DNA from: an endosymbiont of unidentified scaly snail isolate Monju
GTDB lineage: Bacteria; Pseudomonadota; Gammaproteobacteria; Chromatiales; Chromatiaceae
DNA length: 64,000 bases
Direction of reading: 5' to 3'
Assembly (NCBI RefSeq): GCF_000801295.1
Contig: NZ_AP012978.1
Location: forward strand, 372,001 to 436,000
Below are positions 25,512-33,752 of the stretch, in pieces. The position numbers and the translations under genes are program-made. The notes under the pieces were generated by a model. That model had not been told where the DNA came from. It ran no database searches and saw nothing but the letters and a program-made list of their open reading frames with translations. Position 1 is the first letter of the stretch. Every line of letters starts with the position of its first letter.

Positions 25512-25533
25512 GTTGCAACCGGCGATATTGGGG

Positions 25534-25539
25534 TGTAAT
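25534..25539 (+). promoter_or_regulatory. Putative -10 element of the nrdD promoter (TGTAAT)
   Basis: TGTAAT sits at the distance from the FNR-type box expected for a class II FNR promoter, giving transcription from about 25546. There is no -35 hexamer, as expected when FNR activates. The start point is inferred from spacing only. Confidence 0.5.
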
Positions 25540-25548
25540 CCGTCATGA

Positions 25549-25566
25549 ACCACAACATGTTGTGGT
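25549..25566 (+). promoter_or_regulatory. NrdR-type box 1 (perfect 18-bp palindrome)
   Basis: ACCACAACATGTTGTGGT is a perfect palindrome. Its core CACAACATGTTGTG differs from the NrdR consensus (CACWATATATWGTG) at two symmetric positions. NrdR represses ribonucleotide reductase genes when dATP is high. It overlaps the expected transcription start. Confidence 0.7.
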
Positions 25567-25581
25567 GTCGTGATTGTCGAA

Positions 25582-25597
25582 CTATAAGATCTTGTGT
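25582..25597 (+). promoter_or_regulatory. NrdR-type box 2
   Basis: CTATAAGATCTTGTGT matches the NrdR consensus in about 11 of 16 positions. Its centre is 32 bases from the centre of box 1, the three-helical-turn spacing typical of paired NrdR sites. It lies 30 bases before the nrdD start codon. Confidence 0.6.
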
Positions 25598-25626
25598 TGA
25601 GCCCACCCGCCGAAGGAGGAAGTTCC

Positions 25627-27666
25627 ATGTCAGCCAATATTCAAGAGGTCGCCCGTCTCCCGGGGCGCGTACGCCGGCGTGACGGCACCGAGACGCCGTT
25701 CGACAGTCGGCGCATCCTGTCGGCGATCCGTCGGGCCGGCGAGGCCACCGGGGAATTCGGCGAGGAGGAGGCCGGACGGCTCACCGCCCAGGTCGTCAAG
25801 GTACTCGCCCACGGGCATTTCCCGGACGGCGTGCCGGACATCGAACGCATCCAGGACATCGTCGAGCAGACCCTGATCGCTGCCGACCACCTGGCCACGG
25901 CCCGTGCCTATATGCGCTACCGGGATCGCCACCAGCGCCTGCGTGCCGATCGTCGTACCCTGCTGGACGTGGCCGAGTCGGTGGACGAGTACCTCGATCG
26001 CACCGACTGGCGGGTGAACGCCAATGCCAACCAGGGATATTCGCTGGGTGGCCTGATCCTCAATACCTCCGGCAAGGTGATCGCCAACTACTGGCTGAAT
26101 CACGTCTATGCGCCCGAGGCGGGCAAGGCGCATCGCGAGGGCGATATCCACATCCACGACCTCGACATGCTGGCGGGCTACTGTGCGGGCTGGTCCTTGC
26201 GCACCCTGCTGCAGGAGGGGTTGAACGGCGTGCCGGGCAAGCTGGAATCGGCGCCGCCGCGTCACATGTCCTCGGCCATCGGCCAGATCGTCAACTTTCT
26301 CGGCACCCTGCAGAACGAGTGGGCGGGTGCGCAGGCCTTCAGTTCCTTCGATACCTACATGGCGCCGTTCGTGCGCAAGGATCGCCTCGATTACGCGCAG
26401 GTCCGGCAATACCTGCAGGAGCTGATCTACAACCTCAATGTCCCGTCGCGCTGGGGAACCCAGACGCCGTTCACCAACCTGACCTTCGACTGGGTCTGTC
26501 CCGTGGACCTGCGTGAGCAGGTGCCGGTGATCGGCGGTGAGGAGATGCCCTTCTGCTACGGCGATCTGCAGGCGGAGATGGACATGATCAACCGCGCCTA
26601 CATCGAGGTCATGAGCGCCGGTGATGCGAAAGGTCGGGTATTCACTTTCCCCATTCCCACTTACAACATCACGTCGGATTTTCCCTGGGACAGCGAGAAC
26701 GCCAACCTGCTGTTCGAGATGACGGCCAAGTACGGCCTGCCCTACTTCCAGAACTTTCTCAATTCCGAGCTCAAGCCCAACATGATCCGCAGCATGTGCT
26801 GTCGCCTGCAGCTCGATCTGCGCGAGTTGCTCAAGCGGGAAAACGGCCTGTTCGGATCGGCGGAGCAGACCGGTTCACTGGGGGTGGTCACCATCAATTG
26901 CGCACGTCTCGGCTATCTGTACAAGGGAGACGAAACTGGTCTGCTGGCACGCCTGGACGAGCTGCTGCGTATCGCGCGTGACTCCCTGGAGGTCAAGCGC
27001 AAGGTTATCCAGCGCTACATGGAAGATGGCCTGTTTCCCTATACCAGGCGCTATCTCGGCACCCTGCGCAATCATTTTTCGACCATTGGGGTGAACGGCA
27101 TCAACGAGATGGTGCGCAATTTCACCGGCGACCGGCACGACATCACCACGCCCGAAGGGGAGGCCATGGCGCTGCGCCTGCTCGATCACGTGCGTGCGCG
27201 CATGGACGAGTTCCAGGAGGAGACCGGCCACCTGTACAACCTGGAAGCCACGCCAGCCGAGGGTACGACCTATCGCTTCGCCCGGGAGGATCGCCGGCGT
27301 TTTCCGGACATCCTGCAGGCAGGTACCCCCGAGGCCCCTTACTACACCAACAGTTCACAGCTCCCGGTCGGTTTCACCGACGACCCCTTCGAGGCCCTGG
27401 AACGCCAGGAGGCCTTGCAGAGCCGCTACACGGGGGGCACGGTGCTGCACTTGTACCTGCCGGAGAAGGTCTCCAGCAGCGAGGCCTGCAAGCGCCTGGT
27501 GCGGCGTGCCCTGGGTAATTTCCGTCTGCCCTACATCACGATCACGCCGACCTTTTCGATCTGTCCCCGACACGGTTATCTGGCCGGCGAACACGAATTC
27601 TGTCCCAGGTGCGACCAGGAACTGGTCGCCCGCAAGCAAGCCGAGGAGGTAAACGCCCATGCATGA
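25627..27666 (+). CDS. nrdD: Anaerobic ribonucleoside-triphosphate reductase, catalytic part lacking the glycyl-radical segment
   Basis: The product has 679 residues. An N-terminal ATP-cone (about 12-105; VRRRDGTETPFDSRRILSAI) is followed by the class III ten-stranded barrel. The finger-loop cysteines are in IRSMCCRLQLD (near 388-398), and a C-terminal zinc site lies in ICPRHGYLAGEHEFCPRCD (near 645-663). The enzyme reduces NTPs to dNTPs without oxygen. Normally a glycyl-radical motif follows the zinc site in the same chain. Here the chain stops after it, and the radical segment is encoded by the next small ORF. The start is set by AAGGAGG eight bases upstream. Confidence 0.92.
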   Translation: MSANIQEVARLPGRVRRRDGTETPFDSRRILSAIRRAGEATGEFGEEEAGRLTAQVVKVLAHGHFPDGVPDIERIQDIVEQTLIAADHLATARAYMRYRDRHQRLRADRRTLLDVAESVDEYLDRTDWRVNANANQGYSLGGLILNTSGKVIANYWLNHVYAPEAGKAHREGDIHIHDLDMLAGYCAGWSLRTLLQEGLNGVPGKLESAPPRHMSSAIGQIVNFLGTLQNEWAGAQAFSSFDTYMAPFVRKDRLDYAQVRQYLQELIYNLNVPSRWGTQTPFTNLTFDWVCPVDLREQVPVIGGEEMPFCYGDLQAEMDMINRAYIEVMSAGDAKGRVFTFPIPTYNITSDFPWDSENANLLFEMTAKYGLPYFQNFLNSELKPNMIRSMCCRLQLDLRELLKRENGLFGSAEQTGSLGVVTINCARLGYLYKGDETGLLARLDELLRIARDSLEVKRKVIQRYMEDGLFPYTRRYLGTLRNHFSTIGVNGINEMVRNFTGDRHDITTPEGEAMALRLLDHVRARMDEFQEETGHLYNLEATPAEGTTYRFAREDRRRFPDILQAGTPEAPYYTNSSQLPVGFTDDPFEALERQEALQSRYTGGTVLHLYLPEKVSSSEACKRLVRRALGNFRLPYITITPTFSICPRHGYLAGEHEFCPRCDQELVARKQAEEVNAHA

Positions 27667-27829
27667 GGTGACCATCAAGCTCGATGATCGTGAACGGACC
27701 CGCTGTGAGATCTGGACCCGGGTGATGGGCTATCACCGGCCTGTCTCCTCCTGGAATCCCGGCAAGCGCTCGGAGCATGCCGAGCGGCGCTATTTCGTCG
27801 AACCGGGCGGAGCCCGCCCCCGGGCATGA
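27659..27829 (+). CDS. Separate glycyl-radical peptide of anaerobic ribonucleotide reductase
   Basis: This 56-residue ORF overlaps the end of nrdD by 8 bases in another frame and has its own GAGGAGG site nine bases before the ATG. It contains [20 protein letters not shown] (residues 14-33), the glycyl-radical segment of class III reductases, with Gly24 in RVMGY as the radical site. It ends in a charged tail. Together with the long nrdD product it would rebuild a complete NrdD from two chains, as YfiD supplies a replacement radical domain to pyruvate formate-lyase. The dedicated ribosome binding site argues against a plain frameshift. Its stop overlaps the nrdG start (ATGA). Confidence 0.82.
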   Translation: MHEVTIKLDDRERTRCEIWTRVMGYHRPVSSWNPGKRSEHAERRYFVEPGGARPRA

Positions 27830-28504
27830 AGGCCCTGCGGGTCGGCGGCCTCCCGCCGCTGACCACCATCGACTATCCCGGTGAGCTGGCGGCGGTGGTG
27901 TTCTGCCAGGGCTGTCCCTGGCGCTGTCGCTATTGTCACAACGGCCACCTGTTGCGCGGTCTCGTCCATCGACTGGCCGGAGGTGCTGTCCTTCCTGCGC
28001 AGGCGGCAGGGACTGCTGGATGCCGTGGTCTTCTCCGGGGGCGAGCCGACCCTTCAGGCGGGCCTGCCCGATGCCGTCGCGGCGGTACGCGACCTGGGGT
28101 TCAGGGTCGGGTTGCATACCGCCGGGTGTTACCCGGAGAGGCTGGCGGCCCTGTTGCCGTCACTCGACTGGGTCGGGCTGGACATCAAGGCCCTGGAGGG
28201 CGACTACCCGGTGGTGACCGGGGTGCCGGACAGCGGTGTGCGTGCCTTCGAGAGCCTGCGCTACCTGCTGGAGGCCGGCGTGCCCTGCGAGGTGCGGGTG
28301 ACGGTCCATCCGCGCCTGCTGCCTTCCGACCGGCTGCAGACCTTGCTGGACCGCCTGCAGAGCCTGGGGGTCGCCTCCATCGTCCTGCAGCGCTGCCGGG
28401 TGACGGGGATGCTGGATCCCGCACTGGGACCGCCGGGCAGCTTCCCCGAGGCCATCGCAGACGGTGGCGTGGTGTGCTGGCGCGGAGGGGAATCGGCGGG
28501 GTGA
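27826..28504 (+). pseudogene. nrdG: Anaerobic ribonucleotide reductase activating enzyme NrdG, frameshifted
   Basis: The 5' frame encodes [20 protein letters not shown] and the radical SAM motif CPWRCRYC (near residues 36-43), ending CHNGHLLRG. The gene then continues one base out of frame as [20 protein letters not shown], with the SAM-binding FSGGEPTLQ and the rest of the barrel to the stop at 28504. The break lies at about 27955-27966; removing one base gives a normal 225-residue enzyme. NrdG generates the glycyl radical on NrdD. As written, the activase and so the reductase would be inactive. A sequencing error cannot be excluded. The product is shorter than related proteins just at the break, so a small deletion may also have occurred. 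Confidence 0.85.
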
Positions 28505-28543
28505 TCGGCGGCAGGCCCCCAGCCTGTCCCGCTTCGTCGACGG

Positions 28544-29749
28544 TTACAGTTCCCGCAACCCCTCCGAGGGCTCGATGCGCGCCGAGCGCAGGCCGGCCAA
28601 TGCGGCAGCGAGCACCGCGGCGGTCACGGTCAGTCCCAGCGCCCAGGCGTAGTGTTCGGGCAGCAGCACGCAGACCTGCTGGCCGTCGGCGAGCTGGTCG
28701 GAGAGCATGTCGTTGATGGCCCAGGCGGCGCCGCGATAGATGACGATCGCCAGTCCCCAGCCGAATACCGCGGTGTAGAAGGCCTGCACCACGGGGAACC
28801 AGACGATGTCCCCGGTGCGGAAGCCGACCAGGCGTAGTACCGACAGCTCGCGGCGCTTGCGGTCCACGTTGGCCCACAGGCTGGCGCCGAGTGACAGCGA
28901 GAAGCCGACCAGGCCGATGATGGCGATGGCCCAGTAGATGGCGCTGAGGTTGCGGTCCATCTTCATCACCAGTTCGATGTCGGCGGCGCGGGTGCGCACG
29001 TCGATGCCCTGTTCGGCGAGCAGGGCCTTCAACGGCGCCACGTCGTAGATGGAGCGCGCGTACAGGCGGAAGCCCGGGTAGCTGCGTTGCTCGGGTGGGG
29101 GGACGCCCTTCCAGCCCAGGGCGGGCACGGCGTGGCCGTCGCGGAAGTCTTCCAGCGCCTCGAGCAGCACCAGGTCGACGAAGGCGCCGTCGCGCGCGAA
29201 GGCTGACTCGGGCGCCACGGCGACCACTTCCAGCGGCAGATGGACGCGCTCGCGCCGGCCCTGGTAGCGCCGTGCCAGGCTGCCGTCGATGATATCGCCG
29301 GCCTGTACCTTGAGTTTCTGCGCGGCGCTGTGCGAGAGCACGATCCGGCGCAGGCCTTCGGGGGTGACGCCCAGGCCATGCAGCAGCGGGTCATTGTGAT
29401 CCGAGGGGATCATCTCGGCATCGAGGATGCGCCCGGCCTTGTCGGATCGCAGTTGCAGGGTGGCGGCGATCGAGCGGGTGCGCGGCACCAGGAACGCCAC
29501 ATCCGGACGCTTGCGCAGGGCATCCAGCCAGGCAATGTCATGGTGGCCGCTGCCCACCGGGCGGATCTCGCGGTTTGCCGGGTCCTCGATGAGCTGCTCG
29601 AGCATGCCGCCGATGATGCCGAACTTGAGCCCGAACAACACCAGCATGGGGCCGAGCACCGCCGCCAGGGCCAGCGCGAAGCAGCCGGACATCTGCCATT
29701 CGTGGAAGTAGTCGCGGCTCGCCAGACGAATGATCTTGAACAAACGCAT
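28544..29749 (-). CDS. FtsX/MacB-like ABC transporter permease
   Basis: The product has 401 residues from the ATG at 29749, five bases from the stop of the ATPase gene. One membrane helix lies near the N-terminus (about 19-45), then a large extracytoplasmic domain (about 50-275), then three C-terminal helices (starting [20 protein letters not shown]). The ending [14 protein letters not shown] is typical of the MacB/LolE permease group. This topology suits extraction of lipoproteins or peptides from the membrane and not import. The substrate is unknown. It converges on nrdG. Confidence 0.87.
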   Translation of the reverse strand: MRLFKIIRLASRDYFHEWQMSGCFALALAAVLGPMLVLFGLKFGIIGGMLEQLIEDPANREIRPVGSGHHDIAWLDALRKRPDVAFLVPRTRSIAATLQLRSDKAGRILDAEMIPSDHNDPLLHGLGVTPEGLRRIVLSHSAAQKLKVQAGDIIDGSLARRYQGRRERVHLPLEVVAVAPESAFARDGAFVDLVLLEALEDFRDGHAVPALGWKGVPPPEQRSYPGFRLYARSIYDVAPLKALLAEQGIDVRTRAADIELVMKMDRNLSAIYWAIAIIGLVGFSLSLGASLWANVDRKRRELSVLRLVGFRTGDIVWFPVVQAFYTAVFGWGLAIVIYRGAAWAINDMLSDQLADGQQVCVLLPEHYAWALGLTVTAAVLAAALAGLRSARIEPSEGLREL

Positions 29750-29753
29750 GGGC

Positions 29754-30515
29754 CTACCCGTTGACGACCGTCTCGGTGGTGCGTCCATCCGGCGAGCGCT
29801 GGGTGTGGTGAGCGAGCCGGCGCAGGCCCAGACGCTTGATGTGCCGCCAGGCGTGGCTGGCGACGATCACCGTGATGTTGCGCTCCTCGGCCAGGCCGAT
29901 GAACAGCGACATGATCTTCTCCGCGGCAAAGGGATCGATCGAGGCAGTGGGCTCGTCGGCGATCACGATGGACGGTTCGTGCGCCAGTGCCCGGCCGATG
30001 GCCACACGCTGGCGCTCGCCGGTGGACAGGGTTTCGGGCAGCTTGTCCAGGTGGCGGGCGATACCCAGCTCGCGCGCCAGCTCCTCGATCACCGTGCCTT
30101 CCTTCAGTCCCAGCACGCTGCGCGAGAGGTTCATGTTCTCGCGCACCGTGAGATAGGGCAGCAGGCCGCCGGTCTGCATCACGTAGCCGATGTGCTGCTT
30201 GCGCAGCTCGCCCAGGCGGTTGAGCTGGTGGCGCTTCCAGAAGGCCCCCACGTCGATGGGCTCGCCGGTGTTCTCCGGGCGGAAGCGGAAAGCGCCGATG
30301 CCGGTCGGCTGGGCGATGAAGGCCAGGATATCGAGCAGGGTCGACTTGCCACAGCCCGACTCACCGATCAGCGCGATCTTCTCTCCCTGGGCGATCTGCA
30401 GCGAGGGCACGTTCAGGCGGAAGGAGATCCCCTGGGACTCGCGGTCCAGCACCACGTCACGCAGGTGGTAGATGATGCCGCGGTCGCGGCTTGGGCTGGT
30501 GAGGAAACTGCTCAA
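29754..30515 (-). CDS. ABC transporter ATP-binding protein (LolD/MacB-like)
   Basis: The product has 253 residues. Walker [10 protein letters not shown] (near 50-58), the Q-loop region [17 protein letters not shown], signature LSTGERQRV and Walker B IVIADEP, then the switch His in VIVASHAW, are all intact. It pairs with the permease that follows by five bases. The insertion between Walker A and the Q-loop is longer than in LolD. A REP-like repeat (30618-30670) lies just upstream of the gene. Confidence 0.9.
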   Translation of the reverse strand: MSSFLTSPSRDRGIIYHLRDVVLDRESQGISFRLNVPSLQIAQGEKIALIGESGCGKSTLLDILAFIAQPTGIGAFRFRPENTGEPIDVGAFWKRHQLNRLGELRKQHIGYVMQTGGLLPYLTVRENMNLSRSVLGLKEGTVIEELARELGIARHLDKLPETLSTGERQRVAIGRALAHEPSIVIADEPTASIDPFAAEKIMSLFIGLAEERNITVIVASHAWRHIKRLGLRRLAHHTQRSPDGRTTETVVNG

Positions 30516-30617
30516 GGTAAATCGGTCCGCTGCGGTTCGGGGGGGGCGCTATTGTACTGTGCGAACCGCCCTGGGGAACCGGAAATGGGGCCCGTTTCCG
30601 CTTCGCCCCGCGCATTG

Positions 30618-30670
30618 TTCGCGGCGAGGTCGCCGCTCCTGCCGGCAGGAGGCCCGTCCCCGGGCCGAAT
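30618..30670 (+). repeat. REP-like dispersed repeat, copy B
   Basis: This copy matches the 53-base unit at 4045-4097 in about 48 positions, including the GCGGCGAGGTCGCCGC hairpin and the GTCCCCGGGCCGAA end. It lies between the ABC ATPase gene and the divergent thymidine-phosphorylase-family gene. Confidence 0.75.
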
Positions 30671-30744
30671 GTTTGCTTGACCTGCGGCATGGCGAGGCGG
30701 GCGGTGCTCGGCCATACTGGGGATGGAATTCCTGGAGCATCGGC

Positions 30745-32286
30745 ATGGCCCGGACTCGTCAGACCCTCAAGCTGCGGCGTGTCGCCATCGACACCTTTCG
30801 CGAGAACGTGGCCTACATGCACCGCGAGTGCCCGGTTTATCGCGCCGAGGGCTTTCAGACCCTGGCCAAGATCGAGATCGGCGCCGGGCGCAAGCGGGTG
30901 CTGGCGGTGCTCAACGTGGTGGACGATGCCACCCTGGTGGCGCCCGACGAGCTGGGCCTGAGCGAGCAGGCCTTCGATCAGCTCGGACTCAAGGAGGGGC
31001 GCCCGGTGCGCGTGGCGCATGCCCGGCCGCCGGCCTCGCTGGCGGCGGTGCACCGCAAGATCGCCGGTGAGGAGCTGGGCTACGAGGAGTTGCGCGCGCT
31101 GGCGCGCGATATCGTGGACAACCGCTATTCCAAGATGGAGATGGCGGCCTTTCTGGTGGCCTGCGGCCAGAACGGCCTGAGCCGCGAGGAGGTACTGTCC
31201 CTGACCCGCGCCATGGCCGATACCGGCGACCGCCTGGACTGGGGCGAACCGCTGGTGGCCGACAAGCACTGCATCGGTGGCATACCGGGTAATCGCACCA
31301 GCATGCTGGTGGTGCCCATCGTGGCGGCGCACGGCATGCTCATCCCCAAGACCTCCAGTCGTGCCATCACCTCGCCGGCGGGCACAGCCGACACCATGGA
31401 GCTGCTGGCCGAGGTCGAACTCAGCCCGCGCCGGCTGCGCCAGATCGTGCGTCGTCAGCGCGGCTGCCTGGCCTGGGGCGGTACCGCGCGGCTGGCGCCG
31501 GTGGACGATATCCTGATCTCGGTCGAGCGCCCGCTCTCCATGGACTCCCCGGGACAGATGGTGGCGTCCATCCTGTCCAAGAAGGTTGCCGCCGGCTCCA
31601 CCCACCTGTTGCTGGATATTCCCATGGGACCGACCGCCAAGGTGCGGCGCACGCAGGACGCGGTGGCCCTGCGCAAGCTGTTCGAGTTCGTGGGCGACCG
31701 CATGGGTTTGCACGTCGAGGTGGTGATCACCGACGGCAGCCAGCCGATCGGGCGCGGCATCGGTCCCTGGTTCGAGGCGCGCGACGTGATGCAGGTGCTG
31801 CGCAATGACTCCGAGGCGCCGCAGGACCTGCGCCAGAAGGCCTTGCGGCTGGCCGGGCGTATCCTCGAGTTCGATCCCGACATCCGTGGTGGCCAGGGTT
31901 ATGCCATCGCACGCGACATCCTCGACTCGGGACGCGCCCTGGAGCGCATGCAGGCCATCATCCGGGCGCAAGGGGCGGTCGAGACCCCGCCGGCGCCCGG
32001 CCACCTCTGCCAGCGGGTGCGTGCCCCGCGCGCCGGTTACGTGACCGCCATCGACAACCTGCGCATGGCGCAGATCGCGCGACTTGCTGGTGCGCCCATG
32101 GACAAGGGGGCCGGCGTGGATCTGCACCGCAAGCTCGGCGAGCGGGTGAGCAAGGGCGAGGTGCTCTACAGCATCCATGCCAATTTCCCTTCCGACTTCC
32201 GCTTCGCGGTGGTGGCAGCCGAGGAGGACAGCGGTTTCACCATCGACCGTTCCCGGCCCGAGCCGCTGGAAAGTGGAGTGTTCTGA
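30745..32286 (+). CDS. Thymidine phosphorylase family protein (AMP-phosphorylase-like)
   Basis: The product has 513 residues, the length of the long archaeal-type group and not of E. coli DeoA (440). The family signature [10 protein letters not shown], the [19 protein letters not shown] stretch (near residues 185-203) and the phosphate-site [20 protein letters not shown] are intact. Archaeal relatives phosphorolyse AMP to ribose-1,5-bisphosphate and adenine. The next gene encodes a PRPP-synthetase-like protein, so the pair may handle ribose phosphates from nucleotides. The start has GGAG seven bases upstream. Confidence 0.85.
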   Translation: MARTRQTLKLRRVAIDTFRENVAYMHRECPVYRAEGFQTLAKIEIGAGRKRVLAVLNVVDDATLVAPDELGLSEQAFDQLGLKEGRPVRVAHARPPASLAAVHRKIAGEELGYEELRALARDIVDNRYSKMEMAAFLVACGQNGLSREEVLSLTRAMADTGDRLDWGEPLVADKHCIGGIPGNRTSMLVVPIVAAHGMLIPKTSSRAITSPAGTADTMELLAEVELSPRRLRQIVRRQRGCLAWGGTARLAPVDDILISVERPLSMDSPGQMVASILSKKVAAGSTHLLLDIPMGPTAKVRRTQDAVALRKLFEFVGDRMGLHVEVVITDGSQPIGRGIGPWFEARDVMQVLRNDSEAPQDLRQKALRLAGRILEFDPDIRGGQGYAIARDILDSGRALERMQAIIRAQGAVETPPAPGHLCQRVRAPRAGYVTAIDNLRMAQIARLAGAPMDKGAGVDLHRKLGERVSKGEVLYSIHANFPSDFRFAVVAAEEDSGFTIDRSRPEPLESGVF

Positions 32287-32287
32287 G

Positions 32288-33151
32288 ATGTTGCTGGCCT
32301 TTCCCGAGTACCGCGAGCCGGCACGGCGGCTGGCCGCCGCGGCCGGGCTGGACTATGCCGAGGTGGAGCTGCACCGCTTTCCCGATGGCGAGACCCGGGT
32401 GCGCCTGCCGCCGGAGTTGCCCGATTCGCTAGTGTTGTGCCGCAGCCTCGACCACCCCGACGACAAGCTGGTGGCGCTGCTGCTGGCCGCCGAGGGTGCG
32501 CGCAATCTCGGTGCGCAACGGCTCACCCTGGTCGCCCCCTATTTGTGCTACATGCGCCAGGATCGCGCCTTCCATCCCGGCGAGGTGGTCAGCCAGCGGG
32601 TGATCGGCGGCCTGCTGGCCCGCTACTTCGATGGTCTGGTCACTGTCGATCCGCACCTGCACCGCGTGCATTCGCTGGCCGAGGCGGTGCCCCTGGCGCA
32701 CCCGCGGGCGCTCAGCACGCGGGATCCCATCGCGGATTTCCTGCGTGAGCGGGCGCCGGATGCCCTGCTGGTGGGGCCGGATGCCGAGTCCGAACAATGG
32801 GTCTCGGCGGTGGGCCGGCGTGCTGGCCTGGACTGGCGCGTGGGCGAGAAGACCCGACGGGGCGACCGCGAGGTGAGCATTCGCCTGCACGGCGATTTCG
32901 CCGGGCGGCACGTGGTGCTGGTGGACGACGTGGCCAGTACCGGCCGCACCCTGGAGGTCGCCGCGCGCAAGGTGCTCGATGCCGGCGCGGCGGTGGTCTC
33001 GGCGATGGTCACCCATGCCTTGTTCGCGGACGACGCGGCCGAGCGCCTGCGCGCGGCAGGGGTGCACGAGATCTGGAGTACCGATAGCATTCCTCATCCG
33101 AGCAACGTCATCGCGCTGGCGTCCCTGCTGGCCGCCGCGCTGCAGGAATGA
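32288..33151 (+). CDS. Ribose-phosphate pyrophosphokinase-like protein
   Basis: The product has 287 residues, about 25 shorter than housekeeping Prs. The PRPP-binding motif LVDDVASTGRTL (near 214-225), the catalytic flexible loop region KTRRGDREVSI and the ATP-binding CYMRQDRAFHPGE near 84-96 are present. It follows the thymidine-phosphorylase-family gene by one base, so the two are co-translated. This Prs subgroup is widespread next to that phosphorylase. Whether it makes PRPP from ribose-5-phosphate or acts on a ribose-1,5-bisphosphate-type substrate is unknown. Confidence 0.84.
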   Translation: MLLAFPEYREPARRLAAAAGLDYAEVELHRFPDGETRVRLPPELPDSLVLCRSLDHPDDKLVALLLAAEGARNLGAQRLTLVAPYLCYMRQDRAFHPGEVVSQRVIGGLLARYFDGLVTVDPHLHRVHSLAEAVPLAHPRALSTRDPIADFLRERAPDALLVGPDAESEQWVSAVGRRAGLDWRVGEKTRRGDREVSIRLHGDFAGRHVVLVDDVASTGRTLEVAARKVLDAGAAVVSAMVTHALFADDAAERLRAAGVHEIWSTDSIPHPSNVIALASLLAAALQE

Positions 33152-33164
33152 GGAGGAGAGCACC

Positions 33165-33503
33165 ATGCCGTTGTTGAAGATCAATACCAACCGCACCGTC
33201 GAGGCGACCGATGCGGTATTGCAGGCGGCCTCGCGCGCGGTGGCCGAGATGCTGGGCAAGCCGGAACGTTACGTGATGGTGGAACTGCACGCCGATCTGC
33301 CCATGAGCTTTGCCGGCACTACCGAGCCACTGGCCTATCTCGAACTCAAGAGCATCGGCCTGCCGGAGGAGCGTACCGCCGAATTCTCCGCTGCCCTCTG
33401 CCGCCTGATCGACGAGCAACTGGGGATACCCGCCGAGCGGATCTACATCGAGTTCAGCGACGCCCCGCGCCACCTCTGGGGCTGGAATGGCGCGACCTTC
33501 TGA
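33165..33503 (+). CDS. Tautomerase / MIF-family protein
   Basis: The product has 112 residues. The N-terminal proline (MPLLKINTN), exposed after removal of Met, is the catalytic base of this superfamily. The middle contains YVMVELHADLPMSFAGTTEP and the end has IYIEFSDAPRHLWGWNGATF, as in macrophage migration inhibitory factor-like phenylpyruvate tautomerases. The physiological substrate is unknown. A strong AGGAGGAG site lies about six bases upstream, and it follows the Prs-like gene by 13 bases. Confidence 0.88.
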   Translation: MPLLKINTNRTVEATDAVLQAASRAVAEMLGKPERYVMVELHADLPMSFAGTTEPLAYLELKSIGLPEERTAEFSAALCRLIDEQLGIPAERIYIEFSDAPRHLWGWNGATF

Positions 33504-33564
33504 CTCTCATGACGCGGGTCGCCCACACCCCTGATCATGGAAGATGCGTATGTGCCCCTTGATA

Positions 33565-33742
33565 TTCACCACAGAGGACACAGAGCGCACAGAGCTCATG
33601 ATGGCAAAAGGCAAGGCGCGGATCTTCCTGCAGGTGGATCATCGGTTCGTCGGTCGCGGGTTGCAGCCCCGCCGGGGCACAACCCCGTCGGGACAACCTC
33701 CAACTTCACCCCCTCCGTGATCTCTGTGTCCTCTGTGGTTAA
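33565..33742. repeat. Inverted-repeat intergenic element, best preserved copy
   Basis: The left arm (33565-33594) starts TTCACCACAGAGGACACAGA and matches the complement of the right arm (33713-33742) in about 26 of 30 positions. Between them lie about 118 bases with no gene. It fills the gap between the tautomerase and the end of the vWA gene, and is the clearest of three copies in the window. Confidence 0.85.
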
Positions 33743-33752
33743 TCCGCCCAAA

